NCBI GenBank assembly: GCA_023417315.1
Contig: JAEZFW010000013.1
Location: forward strand, 24,580-88,579
Reading direction: 5' to 3'
Source: Pseudomonadota bacterium
GTDB taxonomy: Bacteria > Pseudomonadota > Gammaproteobacteria > Steroidobacterales > Steroidobacteraceae
DNA length: 64,000 nucleotides
Under the pieces are notes generated by a model that had not been told where the DNA came from, made no database searches, and saw only the letters and a program-made list of their open reading frames with translations. Shown piece after piece: positions 49,663-57,126 of this stretch. Each line of letters starts with the position of its first letter. Within the stretch, counting starts at the first letter, position 1. The position numbers and the translations under genes were made by a program.

Positions 49663-51129
49663 ATGCACGAGCTCAACAACAGCACCTTGTCATCATTGGA
49701 TGCGCGTGGAATCCAAGTCCCTCAATACGACCGTTCGCAGGTTCAGGTCGGCGTCGTTCATTTCGGCCCCGGTGCGTTTCATCGCGCGCACCAGGCGTTC
49801 TACTTGGACGAGGCGCTGCGCTCCGATCCGCGTTGGGGGATCTGCGAAGTCGCGTTACAAAGCACCAGCGTTCGCGACGCGCTCGCACCGCAAGACGGGC
49901 TCTACACGACTGCAGTGCTCGACAAAGAGCCGGGCTACAGAGTCGTCGGTGCTATCAAAGACTTGCTGGTCGCGCGCGAGTCTGCGAGCGCGGTGCTCGC
50001 AAGGCTCGTTGATCCTGCGACCAAGCTCGTCACCGCGACGATCACGGAGAAGGGTTATTGCCTGCGACCGGACGGCGGGCTCGATACGACTCACGCAGAG
50101 ATTCAGCACGATCTCAAGAATCCTGACGCTCCCCGCACATTGGTGGGATATCTCGCCAATGCCCTCAAGCAACGTCGGCATGCGGGCGTCGCGCCACCGA
50201 ACATCGTGAGCTGCGACAATCTCGCGGACAACGGTAAACGTTTGCGTCGCGCCGTCGTCGAGTTTGCGGCGCATTCGGATGCCGAGCTTGCGAAATGGAT
50301 CGAGACCGAAGTGCCGTTCCCATCGACGATGGTCGATAGCATCACGCCGGCGACGGACGATGCGCTCAAAGCGCGCGTTGCCGAAGCGCTCGGTGTCGTC
50401 GATCGCTGGCCGATTCAGCGCGAAGCCTTCGTTCAATGGGTGATCGAAGATGCGATGCGCGGCCCTGCCCCCGATTGGGCCGCTGTCGGTGTTACGGTGA
50501 CCAATAACGTCGCTGGTTTCGAGCGCGCGAAGTTGCGACTGCTGAACGGCGCGCATTCGACGCTCGCGTACGTCGGATCGCTCGCTGGCTTCGAAACGGT
50601 GTATGAAGCCATTAGCAATTCCGAGCTGGATCGTTTCGTGCAGGCACTCATGCGCGAAGATTTCCGCGCAAGCTTGGAGGCGACCCAAGGCCTCGACCTC
50701 GACCGCTACATCGATGCGGTCCTGGGCCGCTTTCGCAATCCCGCGATTCGCCACTTGCTCGCTCAGATTGCCTGGGATGGCTCGCAGAAACTTCCGTTCC
50801 GCATCTTGAACACCATGGTTGAAGCGCTCGCCGCTGGCCGGCCGATCGATCGTATGTGCGTACCGATCGCAGCGTGGTTTCATTTCGTGCGCCGCAAGGC
50901 GAACAAAGATGAGGCGATCACCGATCCGATGGCGGACATGCTCAGCGAAGTGGGTCGCCGGTGCACCGGCGATGCGAAACACGACGTGCAGGCATTCCAA
51001 GCGCTCCCGCGCTTCTGGCCCGCTCAGCTTCAGAACAACGAGCAAGTGCGCAGCGCGCTCGTGCGCGCGTACGAGCGCTTGGCGGCAGTGCAACGCCCCA
51101 GCGATCTGAAGGCGGCGCTTGAAGGCTAG
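49663..51129 (+). CDS. uxuB: Mannitol-dehydrogenase-family reductase, UxuB-like (fructuronate/tagaturonate reductase)
   Basis: The 488-residue protein has the family N-terminus VVHFGPGAFHRAHQAFY, TEKGYCL, the region FPSTMVDSITPATD, the catalytic lysine block KLRLLNGAHS and DGSQKLPFRI. It resembles UxuB, which reduces D-fructuronate to D-mannonate. Its neighbour UxaA uses altronate, made from tagaturonate by UxaB, so this enzyme may act on tagaturonate; sequence alone does not decide. The ATG at 49663 starts just after the inverted element; the 29-codon extension is repeat sequence. Confidence 0.82.
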   Translation: MHELNNSTLSSLDARGIQVPQYDRSQVQVGVVHFGPGAFHRAHQAFYLDEALRSDPRWGICEVALQSTSVRDALAPQDGLYTTAVLDKEPGYRVVGAIKDLLVARESASAVLARLVDPATKLVTATITEKGYCLRPDGGLDTTHAEIQHDLKNPDAPRTLVGYLANALKQRRHAGVAPPNIVSCDNLADNGKRLRRAVVEFAAHSDAELAKWIETEVPFPSTMVDSITPATDDALKARVAEALGVVDRWPIQREAFVQWVIEDAMRGPAPDWAAVGVTVTNNVAGFERAKLRLLNGAHSTLAYVGSLAGFETVYEAISNSELDRFVQALMREDFRASLEATQGLDLDRYIDAVLGRFRNPAIRHLLAQIAWDGSQKLPFRILNTMVEALAAGRPIDRMCVPIAAWFHFVRRKANKDEAITDPMADMLSEVGRRCTGDAKHDVQAFQALPRFWPAQLQNNEQVRSALVRAYERLAAVQRPSDLKAALEG

Positions 51130-51165
51130 CAGAAGGAGGGCTCACCCAAGCCGACCCGCCAGAGC

Positions 51166-51430
51166 AAGATCTCTCGCCAAGCCCGCAAAGCTCGCCAAGG
51201 TCGGAATTGGGTTTGTCTGGACTTCTGGTGCCTGTCGCGCCTAGCCCGTGCTTAGTTGAAAGCTGATTAAAAGAGTTACTCTCGCAGAGGCGCAGACGCA
51301 GAGACGCAGAGATAAGAACGGAGATCTTATCTACTTACTCGTTTTTAACTCCGCGTCTCCGCGACTCCGCGAGAGATAATTTCCTTCGTCTTATCTTGGC
51401 GGGCTTCGCGGGCTTGGCGAGAGATCTCTT
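51166..51430. repeat. Nested triple inverted element between convergent uxuB-like and dctM genes
   Basis: Outer arms: AAGATCTCTCGCCAAGCCCG and what follows (51166-51200) pair with 51395-51430 at about 32 of 35 positions. Inner arms: CTCTCGCAGAGGCGCAGACG and on (51278-51312) pair with 51348-51380. Innermost: GATAAGA and TCTTATC (51311-51331) flank ACGGAGA. Outer words are CGCCAAGC, inner words GACGCAGA. The right outer arm ends 3 bp before the dctM stop codon. Confidence 0.88.
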
Positions 51431-51433
51431 CTT

Positions 51434-52720
51434 CTATCCCGCCTTGAGCAACCCCGGTAACCACAACGACAGTTGTGGCACGTAGACGACGATCAGCAGC
51501 ACGATCAGGGCCGCGAAGTAGAACGGCCAGATCGTTTTCAACGCCTGCGTCACGCTGATCTTGCCGATCGCGGTGCCGACGAACAGCACCGATCCGACGG
51601 GCGGCGTGATGAGTCCGATGCCAGCGTTCAAGATCAGAATCACACCGAAGTGCACCGGATCCACTCCGAACGCTTTCGCCACGGGCAAGAAGATCGGCGT
51701 GCAAATGATGATCAGCGGCGCCAAGTCCATGAATGTGCCGAGAATCAGCAGCACCACGATCAGTAGCGCAAGAATGACGTACTTGCTATCCGCAACTGCG
51801 GTGAGTGCGTCGACCGCGGCCGAAGGCACTTGCATATACGCGAGCAGCCATCCGAACGATGCGGCCGCGCCGATCACGAACAGGATGAGACCCGTCGTGC
51901 GAACCGCGCCCATGCACGTTTCTATGAAATGCTCTCGGGTAAGCCGTCGATAGACGAGGCTCGTTACGAGCAGCGCATAGAACACTGCGATTGCTGCGCT
52001 CTCCACTGCCGTGAAGATACCCGCGCGAATGCCCACGAAGATGAGCGCTACGAGCAACAAGCCGGGTAGCGATGCAACGAAACGTTCGAGCACAGCGCGC
52101 AGGCCTGGAAACGCCTCCGTCGCATAGCCCCGTCGCCGCGCGATGAACCAGCCGGTGAACATCACGGCGACCGTCATCAAGAGCGCAGGTAGGATGCCGG
52201 CCGCAAACAGATCTGCGATCGAAATCGAACCGCCGGCCGAAGCCGAGTAAAGAATCAAGTTGTGCGACGGAGGAACGAGTAAGGCGACGAGTGCTGCGGT
52301 GATCGAGACGTTCACGGCAAAGTCGCGATCGAAGCCGCGCTTCACCATCTGAGGAATCATCGTGCCGCCGATCGCTGAAACGTCCGCGATTGCAGAACCT
52401 GACACGCCACCGAAGAACAACGACGCGAGTACGTTGACCTGACCCAAGCCGCCACGCAGATGCCCGACGACGGAGGATGCAAACGAGATGAGTCGCTCAG
52501 AGATCCCGCCTCGCATCATCAACTCGCCCGCGAAGATGAAGAGCGGGATCGCGATTAGAGACGCGGCATTCGCGCCCGCTGCAGTCTGTTGCACGACGAC
52601 GATCGCAGGCAGGTCCAAGTAGAGCACTGTCGCGAGCGAGGCAGCGATCAAGGCAAAGCCGACGGGGACGCCCAGCACGAGGAGGATCCCGAGAACACCG
52701 AAGAGGATGGCGATGGACAT
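51434..52720 (-). CDS. dctM: TRAP transporter large permease (DctM)
   Basis: The 428-residue membrane protein has about 12 hydrophobic segments. It shows the DctM signatures GVPVGFALI, IPLFIFAGELMMRGG, FFGGVSGSAIADVSAIG, LVPPSHNLILYSASAGG and ITPPVGSVLFVG. It forms the sodium-driven channel of a TRAP carrier for organic or sugar acids. It is last in the order hydratase, dctP, dctQ, dctM. Context points to a uronate or keto-deoxy acid substrate. Confidence 0.94.
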   Translation of the reverse strand: MSIAILFGVLGILLVLGVPVGFALIAASLATVLYLDLPAIVVVQQTAAGANAASLIAIPLFIFAGELMMRGGISERLISFASSVVGHLRGGLGQVNVLASLFFGGVSGSAIADVSAIGGTMIPQMVKRGFDRDFAVNVSITAALVALLVPPSHNLILYSASAGGSISIADLFAAGILPALLMTVAVMFTGWFIARRRGYATEAFPGLRAVLERFVASLPGLLLVALIFVGIRAGIFTAVESAAIAVFYALLVTSLVYRRLTREHFIETCMGAVRTTGLILFVIGAAASFGWLLAYMQVPSAAVDALTAVADSKYVILALLIVVLLILGTFMDLAPLIIICTPIFLPVAKAFGVDPVHFGVILILNAGIGLITPPVGSVLFVGTAIGKISVTQALKTIWPFYFAALIVLLIVVYVPQLSLWLPGLLKAG

Positions 52721-52730
52721 TTTCTTGGGT

Positions 52731-52764
52731 TGACTGGCTAACTGGCCACTGGCAACTGGTCAGA
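52731..52764. repeat. Lone word-repeat arm (ACTGGCCA) between dctQ and dctM
   Basis: TGACTGGCTAACTGGCCACT then GGCAACTGGTCAG reproduces the left arm of the elements at 32450 and 56981, including the GGTCAGA core. There is no complementary arm nearby. It lies within an operon, where a full terminator would be harmful. Confidence 0.6.
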
Positions 52765-52781
52765 GGAGTGGGCGTGGTTGG

Positions 52782-53258
52782 CTATGCCTGATTGTTATCT
52801 CGATATCTATGGACGAAGTGCTCCATCGAGAAGAGCGCGATGAGGGCGCCGCCTACACAGAGCGGTAGATAGACGATGCCCTGCGGCAGCGGGGCGCCCG
52901 CGATCGAGTAGTCCCATGACTCGAGCATCATCTGCGCGCCCCACAGCGCCAGCATGACGCCGATCGCCGCAGAGACGAGGCGGGCCATTGCAAGTAGAAC
53001 ATTGCGAACACCCGAGCTCGCGGTCTCAACTAGAATGTAGAAGCCAAAGTGCCGGCTCGCGCGTACGCCGGTCGCAGCCCCCAACATCATCGTGGTGCTC
53101 ATGCAGAGAAGCGCGAGCGGCTCGGTCCAACTCGGGGAGTCATTGAGCACGTAGCGTGCGAACACTTGCCAGCCTTGAACGATCGCCATACCGACGAGCG
53201 CCACGCATGCAACCACGATCGCCGCTCGATCGATGATGTCAAAGGAACGTTTGAGCAT
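52782..53258 (-). CDS. dctQ: TRAP transporter small permease (DctQ)
   Basis: The 158-residue protein has four hydrophobic segments (about 13-33, 47-62, 88-108 and 125-147) and the DctQ pattern VFARYVLNDSPSWTEPLALLCM. It links the binding protein to the large permease. It lies 34 bp after dctP and 61 bp before dctM. Start ATG at 53258. Confidence 0.9.
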   Translation of the reverse strand: MLKRSFDIIDRAAIVVACVALVGMAIVQGWQVFARYVLNDSPSWTEPLALLCMSTTMMLGAATGVRASRHFGFYILVETASSGVRNVLLAMARLVSAAIGVMLALWGAQMMLESWDYSIAGAPLPQGIVYLPLCVGGALIALFSMEHFVHRYRDNNQA

Positions 53259-53292
53259 CTAAGGAAAGACCTCCAGCCGCATCGTTCGATCG

Positions 53293-54276
53293 CTATGCGA
53301 GCGCTTGGATCTGCTCGTACACGGCTCGCAACGAATCGCGCTTCAGATAACGATCGAGCATTGGCTGCGCGGCGCGGCGAAACGCAGCGGCATCGATCTC
53401 ACTGACTTGGATGCCTGCTTCGATTACGTGCTTGCGCGAATCCTCTTCCATGCGATCCCACAGCGAGCGCATGTAAGGAACGGAGTCGCGTGCAACTTGC
53501 AGCAGGAGCGCTTGATCATCTGGCCGCAACGCGTCGAACGTTCGTTGCGACAACATCAATGCTTCGGGCGAATGCGAATGCTCCGTGCCCGACCAGTAGC
53601 GCGCGACCTCGAACTGTCGGCTCGTGTGCAATGTGCGCCAGTTATTTTCCGCCCCGTCGATCAGATGCGTCTGCATCGCCGAATAGACTTCGCCGTACGG
53701 GAGTGGCGTCGGGTTTGCGCCCAACGCGCGCGCGAGCTCGATGAAGATGTCCGACGGCGGCACGCGCATCTTGAGTCCATTGAGATCGGAAGGCTGATGC
53801 ACCGGCCGCTGCACGTTGTAGAAGGAGCGTGTGCCCGCATCGTAGATCGCAAGGCCGATCAGCCCTCGATCTCGGAAGCTCTCCAGGACCGCTCGGCCCG
53901 GCGCGCCGTCCGCTGCTCGACGCATGTGCGCGACAGACTCGAATACGTACGGAAGTGAAAAGATCTGAGTGAGCGGGAAGGGATTGTTGAGCGGCGCGAA
54001 ATTCACCCGCGTGAAATCTATCGCGCCATAGCGTGCGAGATCGACCGTATCGGATTCGCGTCCGAGCTGGCCTGCGTGATAGACGCGGATTCGCAGTCGC
54101 CCCTGCGTCTGACGCTCCAAACGCTCGCCGATCCAACGGACCGCTTCTACGGTGGGATAACCGGCGACGTGAACGTCGGCCGCGGTCATCGAACGCTCCC
54201 GCGCACGCGCGAACGGCGCGTTCAACGCACCGAGCGCACCCAGGCTCGCGAGAAAAGCGCGGCGGTTCGATCGCAT
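53293..54276 (-). CDS. dctP: TRAP transporter substrate-binding protein (DctP)
   Basis: The 327-residue protein begins MRSNRRAFLASLGALGA, a twin-arginine-like signal. The mature part has TRAP solute-binding features: GRLRIRVYHAGQLG, IFSLPYVFESVAHMRRA, the arginine-containing LKMRVPPSD that contacts the carboxylate, and NNWRTLHTSRQFEVARYWS. It captures acidic sugars in the periplasm. The ATG at 54276 leaves 1 bp after the hydratase stop, so the four genes are a tight operon. Confidence 0.9.
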   Translation of the reverse strand: MRSNRRAFLASLGALGALNAPFARARERSMTAADVHVAGYPTVEAVRWIGERLERQTQGRLRIRVYHAGQLGRESDTVDLARYGAIDFTRVNFAPLNNPFPLTQIFSLPYVFESVAHMRRAADGAPGRAVLESFRDRGLIGLAIYDAGTRSFYNVQRPVHQPSDLNGLKMRVPPSDIFIELARALGANPTPLPYGEVYSAMQTHLIDGAENNWRTLHTSRQFEVARYWSGTEHSHSPEALMLSQRTFDALRPDDQALLLQVARDSVPYMRSLWDRMEEDSRKHVIEAGIQVSEIDAAAFRRAAQPMLDRYLKRDSLRAVYEQIQALA

Positions 54277-54277
54277 C

Positions 54278-55105
54278 TCAGCGTGCCGTCGAGTGCGGTT
54301 GCGCCTTCGTCGCAAGGCATTGTACCGCGCCGAACTGCTCGAAGACGTGGCGCGAGGTTTGCCCGATGCGAATGTCGTGGACGCCCGTGATCATCCCGGT
54401 CGAGATCACATCGCCGGCCCGCAAGCGTCGCCCGCGCTCGGCGCATTTCGTCAGCGTGAATGCGAGCGCACCGAGCGCGCCCTGCTTGATGAACGCGACG
54501 CCATCACCGACGCGCTCTCCGTCGATGAATGTCTGTGCGTGGATCTCCTCCATCGAGCGCCAGTTCTCGATGGCGGGGCCGACGATCACCCCCCAGTTGT
54601 TGCCGAAGTCGGATATGACCGCGCCGGGCCCGAGATCGTTGAGCGTAGCCAACGGGCTGCTCGCGACTTCCACACCAATGTGTAGCGAGCCGACGAATTC
54701 CGCTGCTTCGTCGATCGTCCATTCGCTCCTTTGCGGCGGATCGGACGCGATGACGATGACGAGCTCAGCCTCGACCGCTGCGAAACCACCCTCGAAGACT
54801 GGGCACTGCCCAGCTGCGCCAGCTGTCACATAGTGGATGTTGTTCGCAAAGACAGGCCCGATGAGGCGCTCTTCGGGATACTGCGCTTTGAACGCAGCAG
54901 GCACGCGCGCGACCTTCCAACCCGCGATGCGTTCAGGCCAGCGCTCGATCGCGAGCTCCTGACATCGATACGCATCAGCAAGGGTTGCAGGCACCGCGCC
55001 CGGGTACTCAGACAGCGCGCGACCATGCAATCTTGCATCGACAAAGCGATCGACAATGCCTGAGACATTCGCTGCGGGCGTCGCGCTCGCATCGTTCGAT
55101 GTCAT
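54278..55105 (-). CDS. Fumarylacetoacetate hydrolase/2-keto-4-pentenoate hydratase family protein
   Basis: The 275-residue protein matches the MhpD-like branch of the FAH superfamily. It has AYRCQELAIERW and GWKVARVPAAFKAQ, the metal-site glutamates in AVEAELVIVIASD and GVEVASSP, and the C-terminal LRAGDVISTGMITGV. Members hydrate or decarboxylate 2-keto acids. As first gene of the TRAP operon, under a probable uronate-type operator, it may act on an acid imported by the transporter; the exact reaction is unknown. The ATG at 55105 follows GGGGGACGAGAGG; the longer extension is rejected. Confidence 0.82.
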   Translation of the reverse strand: MTSNDASATPAANVSGIVDRFVDARLHGRALSEYPGAVPATLADAYRCQELAIERWPERIAGWKVARVPAAFKAQYPEERLIGPVFANNIHYVTAGAAGQCPVFEGGFAAVEAELVIVIASDPPQRSEWTIDEAAEFVGSLHIGVEVASSPLATLNDLGPGAVISDFGNNWGVIVGPAIENWRSMEEIHAQTFIDGERVGDGVAFIKQGALGALAFTLTKCAERGRRLRAGDVISTGMITGVHDIRIGQTSRHVFEQFGAVQCLATKAQPHSTAR

Positions 55106-55172
55106 CCTCTCGTCCCCCGGATTTTCCCGTGCAAAATCTTGCATCCGCCGGCTTGCGGCATGCGAAAGGCTT

Positions 55173-55199
55173 TTTATAGGAAACCGGTGTCATTTACAA
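55173..55199 (-). promoter_or_regulatory. Hydratase/TRAP promoter with embedded LacI-type operator candidate
   Basis: On the reverse strand TTGTAA (55194-55199) and TATAAA (55173-55178) are 15 bp apart. The forward sequence GGAAACCGGTGTCAT (55179-55193) fills the spacer and matches the kduI site at 14 of 15 positions. This suggests shared control by the LacI regulator at 46698. Confidence 0.6.
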
Positions 55200-55217
55200 T
55201 GCCGAGGCTGAAGGAAG

Positions 55218-55241
55218 TGACGAGGTGACGGAGCGACATAG
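55218..55241. repeat. Lone TGACGNNG octamer array in a divergent region
   Basis: TGACGAGG, TGACGGAG and CGACATAG lie in tandem, the same octamer word as in the full element at 16306-16476. No complementary arm is seen. It lies between the divergent hydratase/TRAP operon and the GH43 gene. Confidence 0.55.
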
Positions 55242-55322
55242 TGAGGACGCGAGTGCCCGGCAGGCACCGCTGCCGGTCGCAACCACTCCCACAAACCTCA
55301 GAGCTTAGGAAGATCCCGAACG

Positions 55323-56975
55323 ATGACCACACGACGAGACGCGTTGAAGGCCTTATTGATCGGTGGCGCGACGGCGGGGGTACCGGCCGCAAGCGGCGCA
55401 GAACGTCCGAGCAAAGAAGAGATCGGAAGGAGTTCCGACCTACGAGCAGCACAGGCTCGCTGCAAGATCGACTGGTCGCAATTGCGCTGGGCACGCGGCA
55501 TCGAAGGACAGCGCAAAGCGGATCTCGGCGACGGTACGTTCTTGAATCCGATCATGTCTGGTGATCGTCCCGATCCGACGATCCTCAAGGATGGCGCCGA
55601 TTACTACATGACGTTCTCATCCTTTGACGCGTATCCCGGCATCGTGCTCTGGCACTCGCGCGATCTCGTCAATTGGGGGCCACTCACGGCTACGCTCAAG
55701 ACACCAATCGGCTCCGTGTGGGCGTGCGATCTCGTGAAGCATGAGGGTCGCTATTACATCTACATTCCCGCGCGCAAGCCTGGTTATCGCTCCACGTATG
55801 TCATCTACGCGGATGACATTCGTGGGCCATGGAGCGAGCCCATCGACTTGAAGCTGCCCGATCACATCGATCCGGGTCACATCGTCGGCGAAGATGGCGA
55901 GCGCTATTTATTTCTGAGCGGTGGCGATCGCGTTCGGCTCACGAAGGACGGGCTTGCGACCGCAGGTCCCGTCGAGCACGTCTACGACCCGTGGCGATAT
56001 CCCCTCGAGTGGGATGTGGAATCGTTTTCGCCGGAAGGACCGAAGCTGCTTCGCCACGGCGAGTACTTCTACATGATCACTGCTGTGGGCGGCACCGCCG
56101 GGCCGCCGACTGGGCACATGGTGATTGCGGCACGCTCGAAGTCGATTCACGGCCCATGGGAGAACGCGCCAGGCAATCCGCTCGTGCGCGCGCAAAGCGC
56201 GGACGAGAAATGGTGGTCACGTGGTCACGCAACGCTCGTCGAAGATCCAGGCGGCGATTGGTGGATGGTGTACCACGGTTACGAGAACGGCTTTTGGACG
56301 CTCGGGCGTCAGACGTTGCTCGATCCGATCGAATGGACAGCCGATGGTTGGTTCCGGGCGACAGGTGGCGATCTGTCGAAGCCAATCGCGAAGCCTCGCG
56401 GCGGCACGGCCGTCGCGCACGGACTCGCGCTGTCCGATGATTTCACCGCCAACAAGTTCGGCATTCAATGGGGCTTTTACGATCCCGCACCGAACGAGAT
56501 GGAACGCGTGCGTTACGAAGACGCCACGCTCATCGTGCGCGCCAAAGGAGCTGAGCCGCGCGATTCATCTCCGCTCACGTTCATCGTCGGCGATCAGGCG
56601 TATCGCGTTGAAGTGGATATCGAGGTGGACGAGCGTGCGCGCGCCGGCTTGCTGATGTTCTACAACCGGCGGCTTTATTGCGGGCTCGGCTTCGACAAGG
56701 ATCGTTTCGTCATGCATCGCTATGGACTCGAGCGCAACGCGCGCAGACAGATGTCGGGCCGTCGCTTACACCTGCGCATCACGAACGATCGCCACATCGT
56801 GACGATCCATTACAGCGCCGATGCAAAGCAGTGGCACAAATTCGATGTGCAAATGGAAGTCTCGGGATATCACCACAACGTCGCAGGCGATTTCTTGAGC
56901 TTGCGACCGGCGATCTACGTTGTTGGAGAAGGTGAAGCGCGAGTGAGGAGCGTGAGATACGAGGCTCTCGCCTAG
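55323..56975 (+). CDS. Exported glycoside hydrolase family 43 protein
   Basis: The 550-residue protein starts MTTRRDALKALLIGG, a Tat-like signal. Residues 70-370 form the five-bladed propeller of GH43: catalytic base in GDRPDPTILKDG, YYMTFSS, IYIPAR, a likely acid glutamate in DVESFSPEGP, and WSRGHATLVEDPGG. The C-terminal 180 residues are the beta-sandwich often appended to GH43 enzymes, with YRVEVDIEV and AGLLMFYN. The family includes xylosidases and arabinanases, so in this island it probably trims arabinan or xylan side chains of pectin. It diverges from the hydratase/TRAP operon. Confidence 0.9.
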   Translation: MTTRRDALKALLIGGATAGVPAASGAERPSKEEIGRSSDLRAAQARCKIDWSQLRWARGIEGQRKADLGDGTFLNPIMSGDRPDPTILKDGADYYMTFSSFDAYPGIVLWHSRDLVNWGPLTATLKTPIGSVWACDLVKHEGRYYIYIPARKPGYRSTYVIYADDIRGPWSEPIDLKLPDHIDPGHIVGEDGERYLFLSGGDRVRLTKDGLATAGPVEHVYDPWRYPLEWDVESFSPEGPKLLRHGEYFYMITAVGGTAGPPTGHMVIAARSKSIHGPWENAPGNPLVRAQSADEKWWSRGHATLVEDPGGDWWMVYHGYENGFWTLGRQTLLDPIEWTADGWFRATGGDLSKPIAKPRGGTAVAHGLALSDDFTANKFGIQWGFYDPAPNEMERVRYEDATLIVRAKGAEPRDSSPLTFIVGDQAYRVEVDIEVDERARAGLLMFYNRRLYCGLGFDKDRFVMHRYGLERNARRQMSGRRLHLRITNDRHIVTIHYSADAKQWHKFDVQMEVSGYHHNVAGDFLSLRPAIYVVGEGEARVRSVRYEALA

Positions 56976-56980
56976 GGCTG

Positions 56981-57110
56981 ACCGGCCAACTGGCCACTGG
57001 CAACTGGCCAGAATCTCTAAGCGCGGACATGTGAGCAAGAGTAGTCGCTTGTCAGCAGTGCCATCAGCGCTCTGGCCAACTGCCAGTTCGCCAGTGGCCA
57101 GTTGGCCGCG
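56981..57110. repeat. Word-repeat inverted element (ACTGGCCA words) between convergent GH43 and esterase genes
   Basis: The left arm (56981-57013) reads ACCGGCCAACTGGCCACT then GGCAACTGGCCAGAA. The right arm (57070-57110) reads CTCTGGCCAACTGCCAGT then TCGCCAGTGGCCAGTTGGCC. The outer GGCCAACTGGCCACTGGC (18 bp) pairs perfectly; the inner part has a 7-bp insertion in the right arm. It starts 6 bp after the GH43 stop. Confidence 0.88.
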
Positions 57111-57126
57111 AATCGCGAGCGATTCG

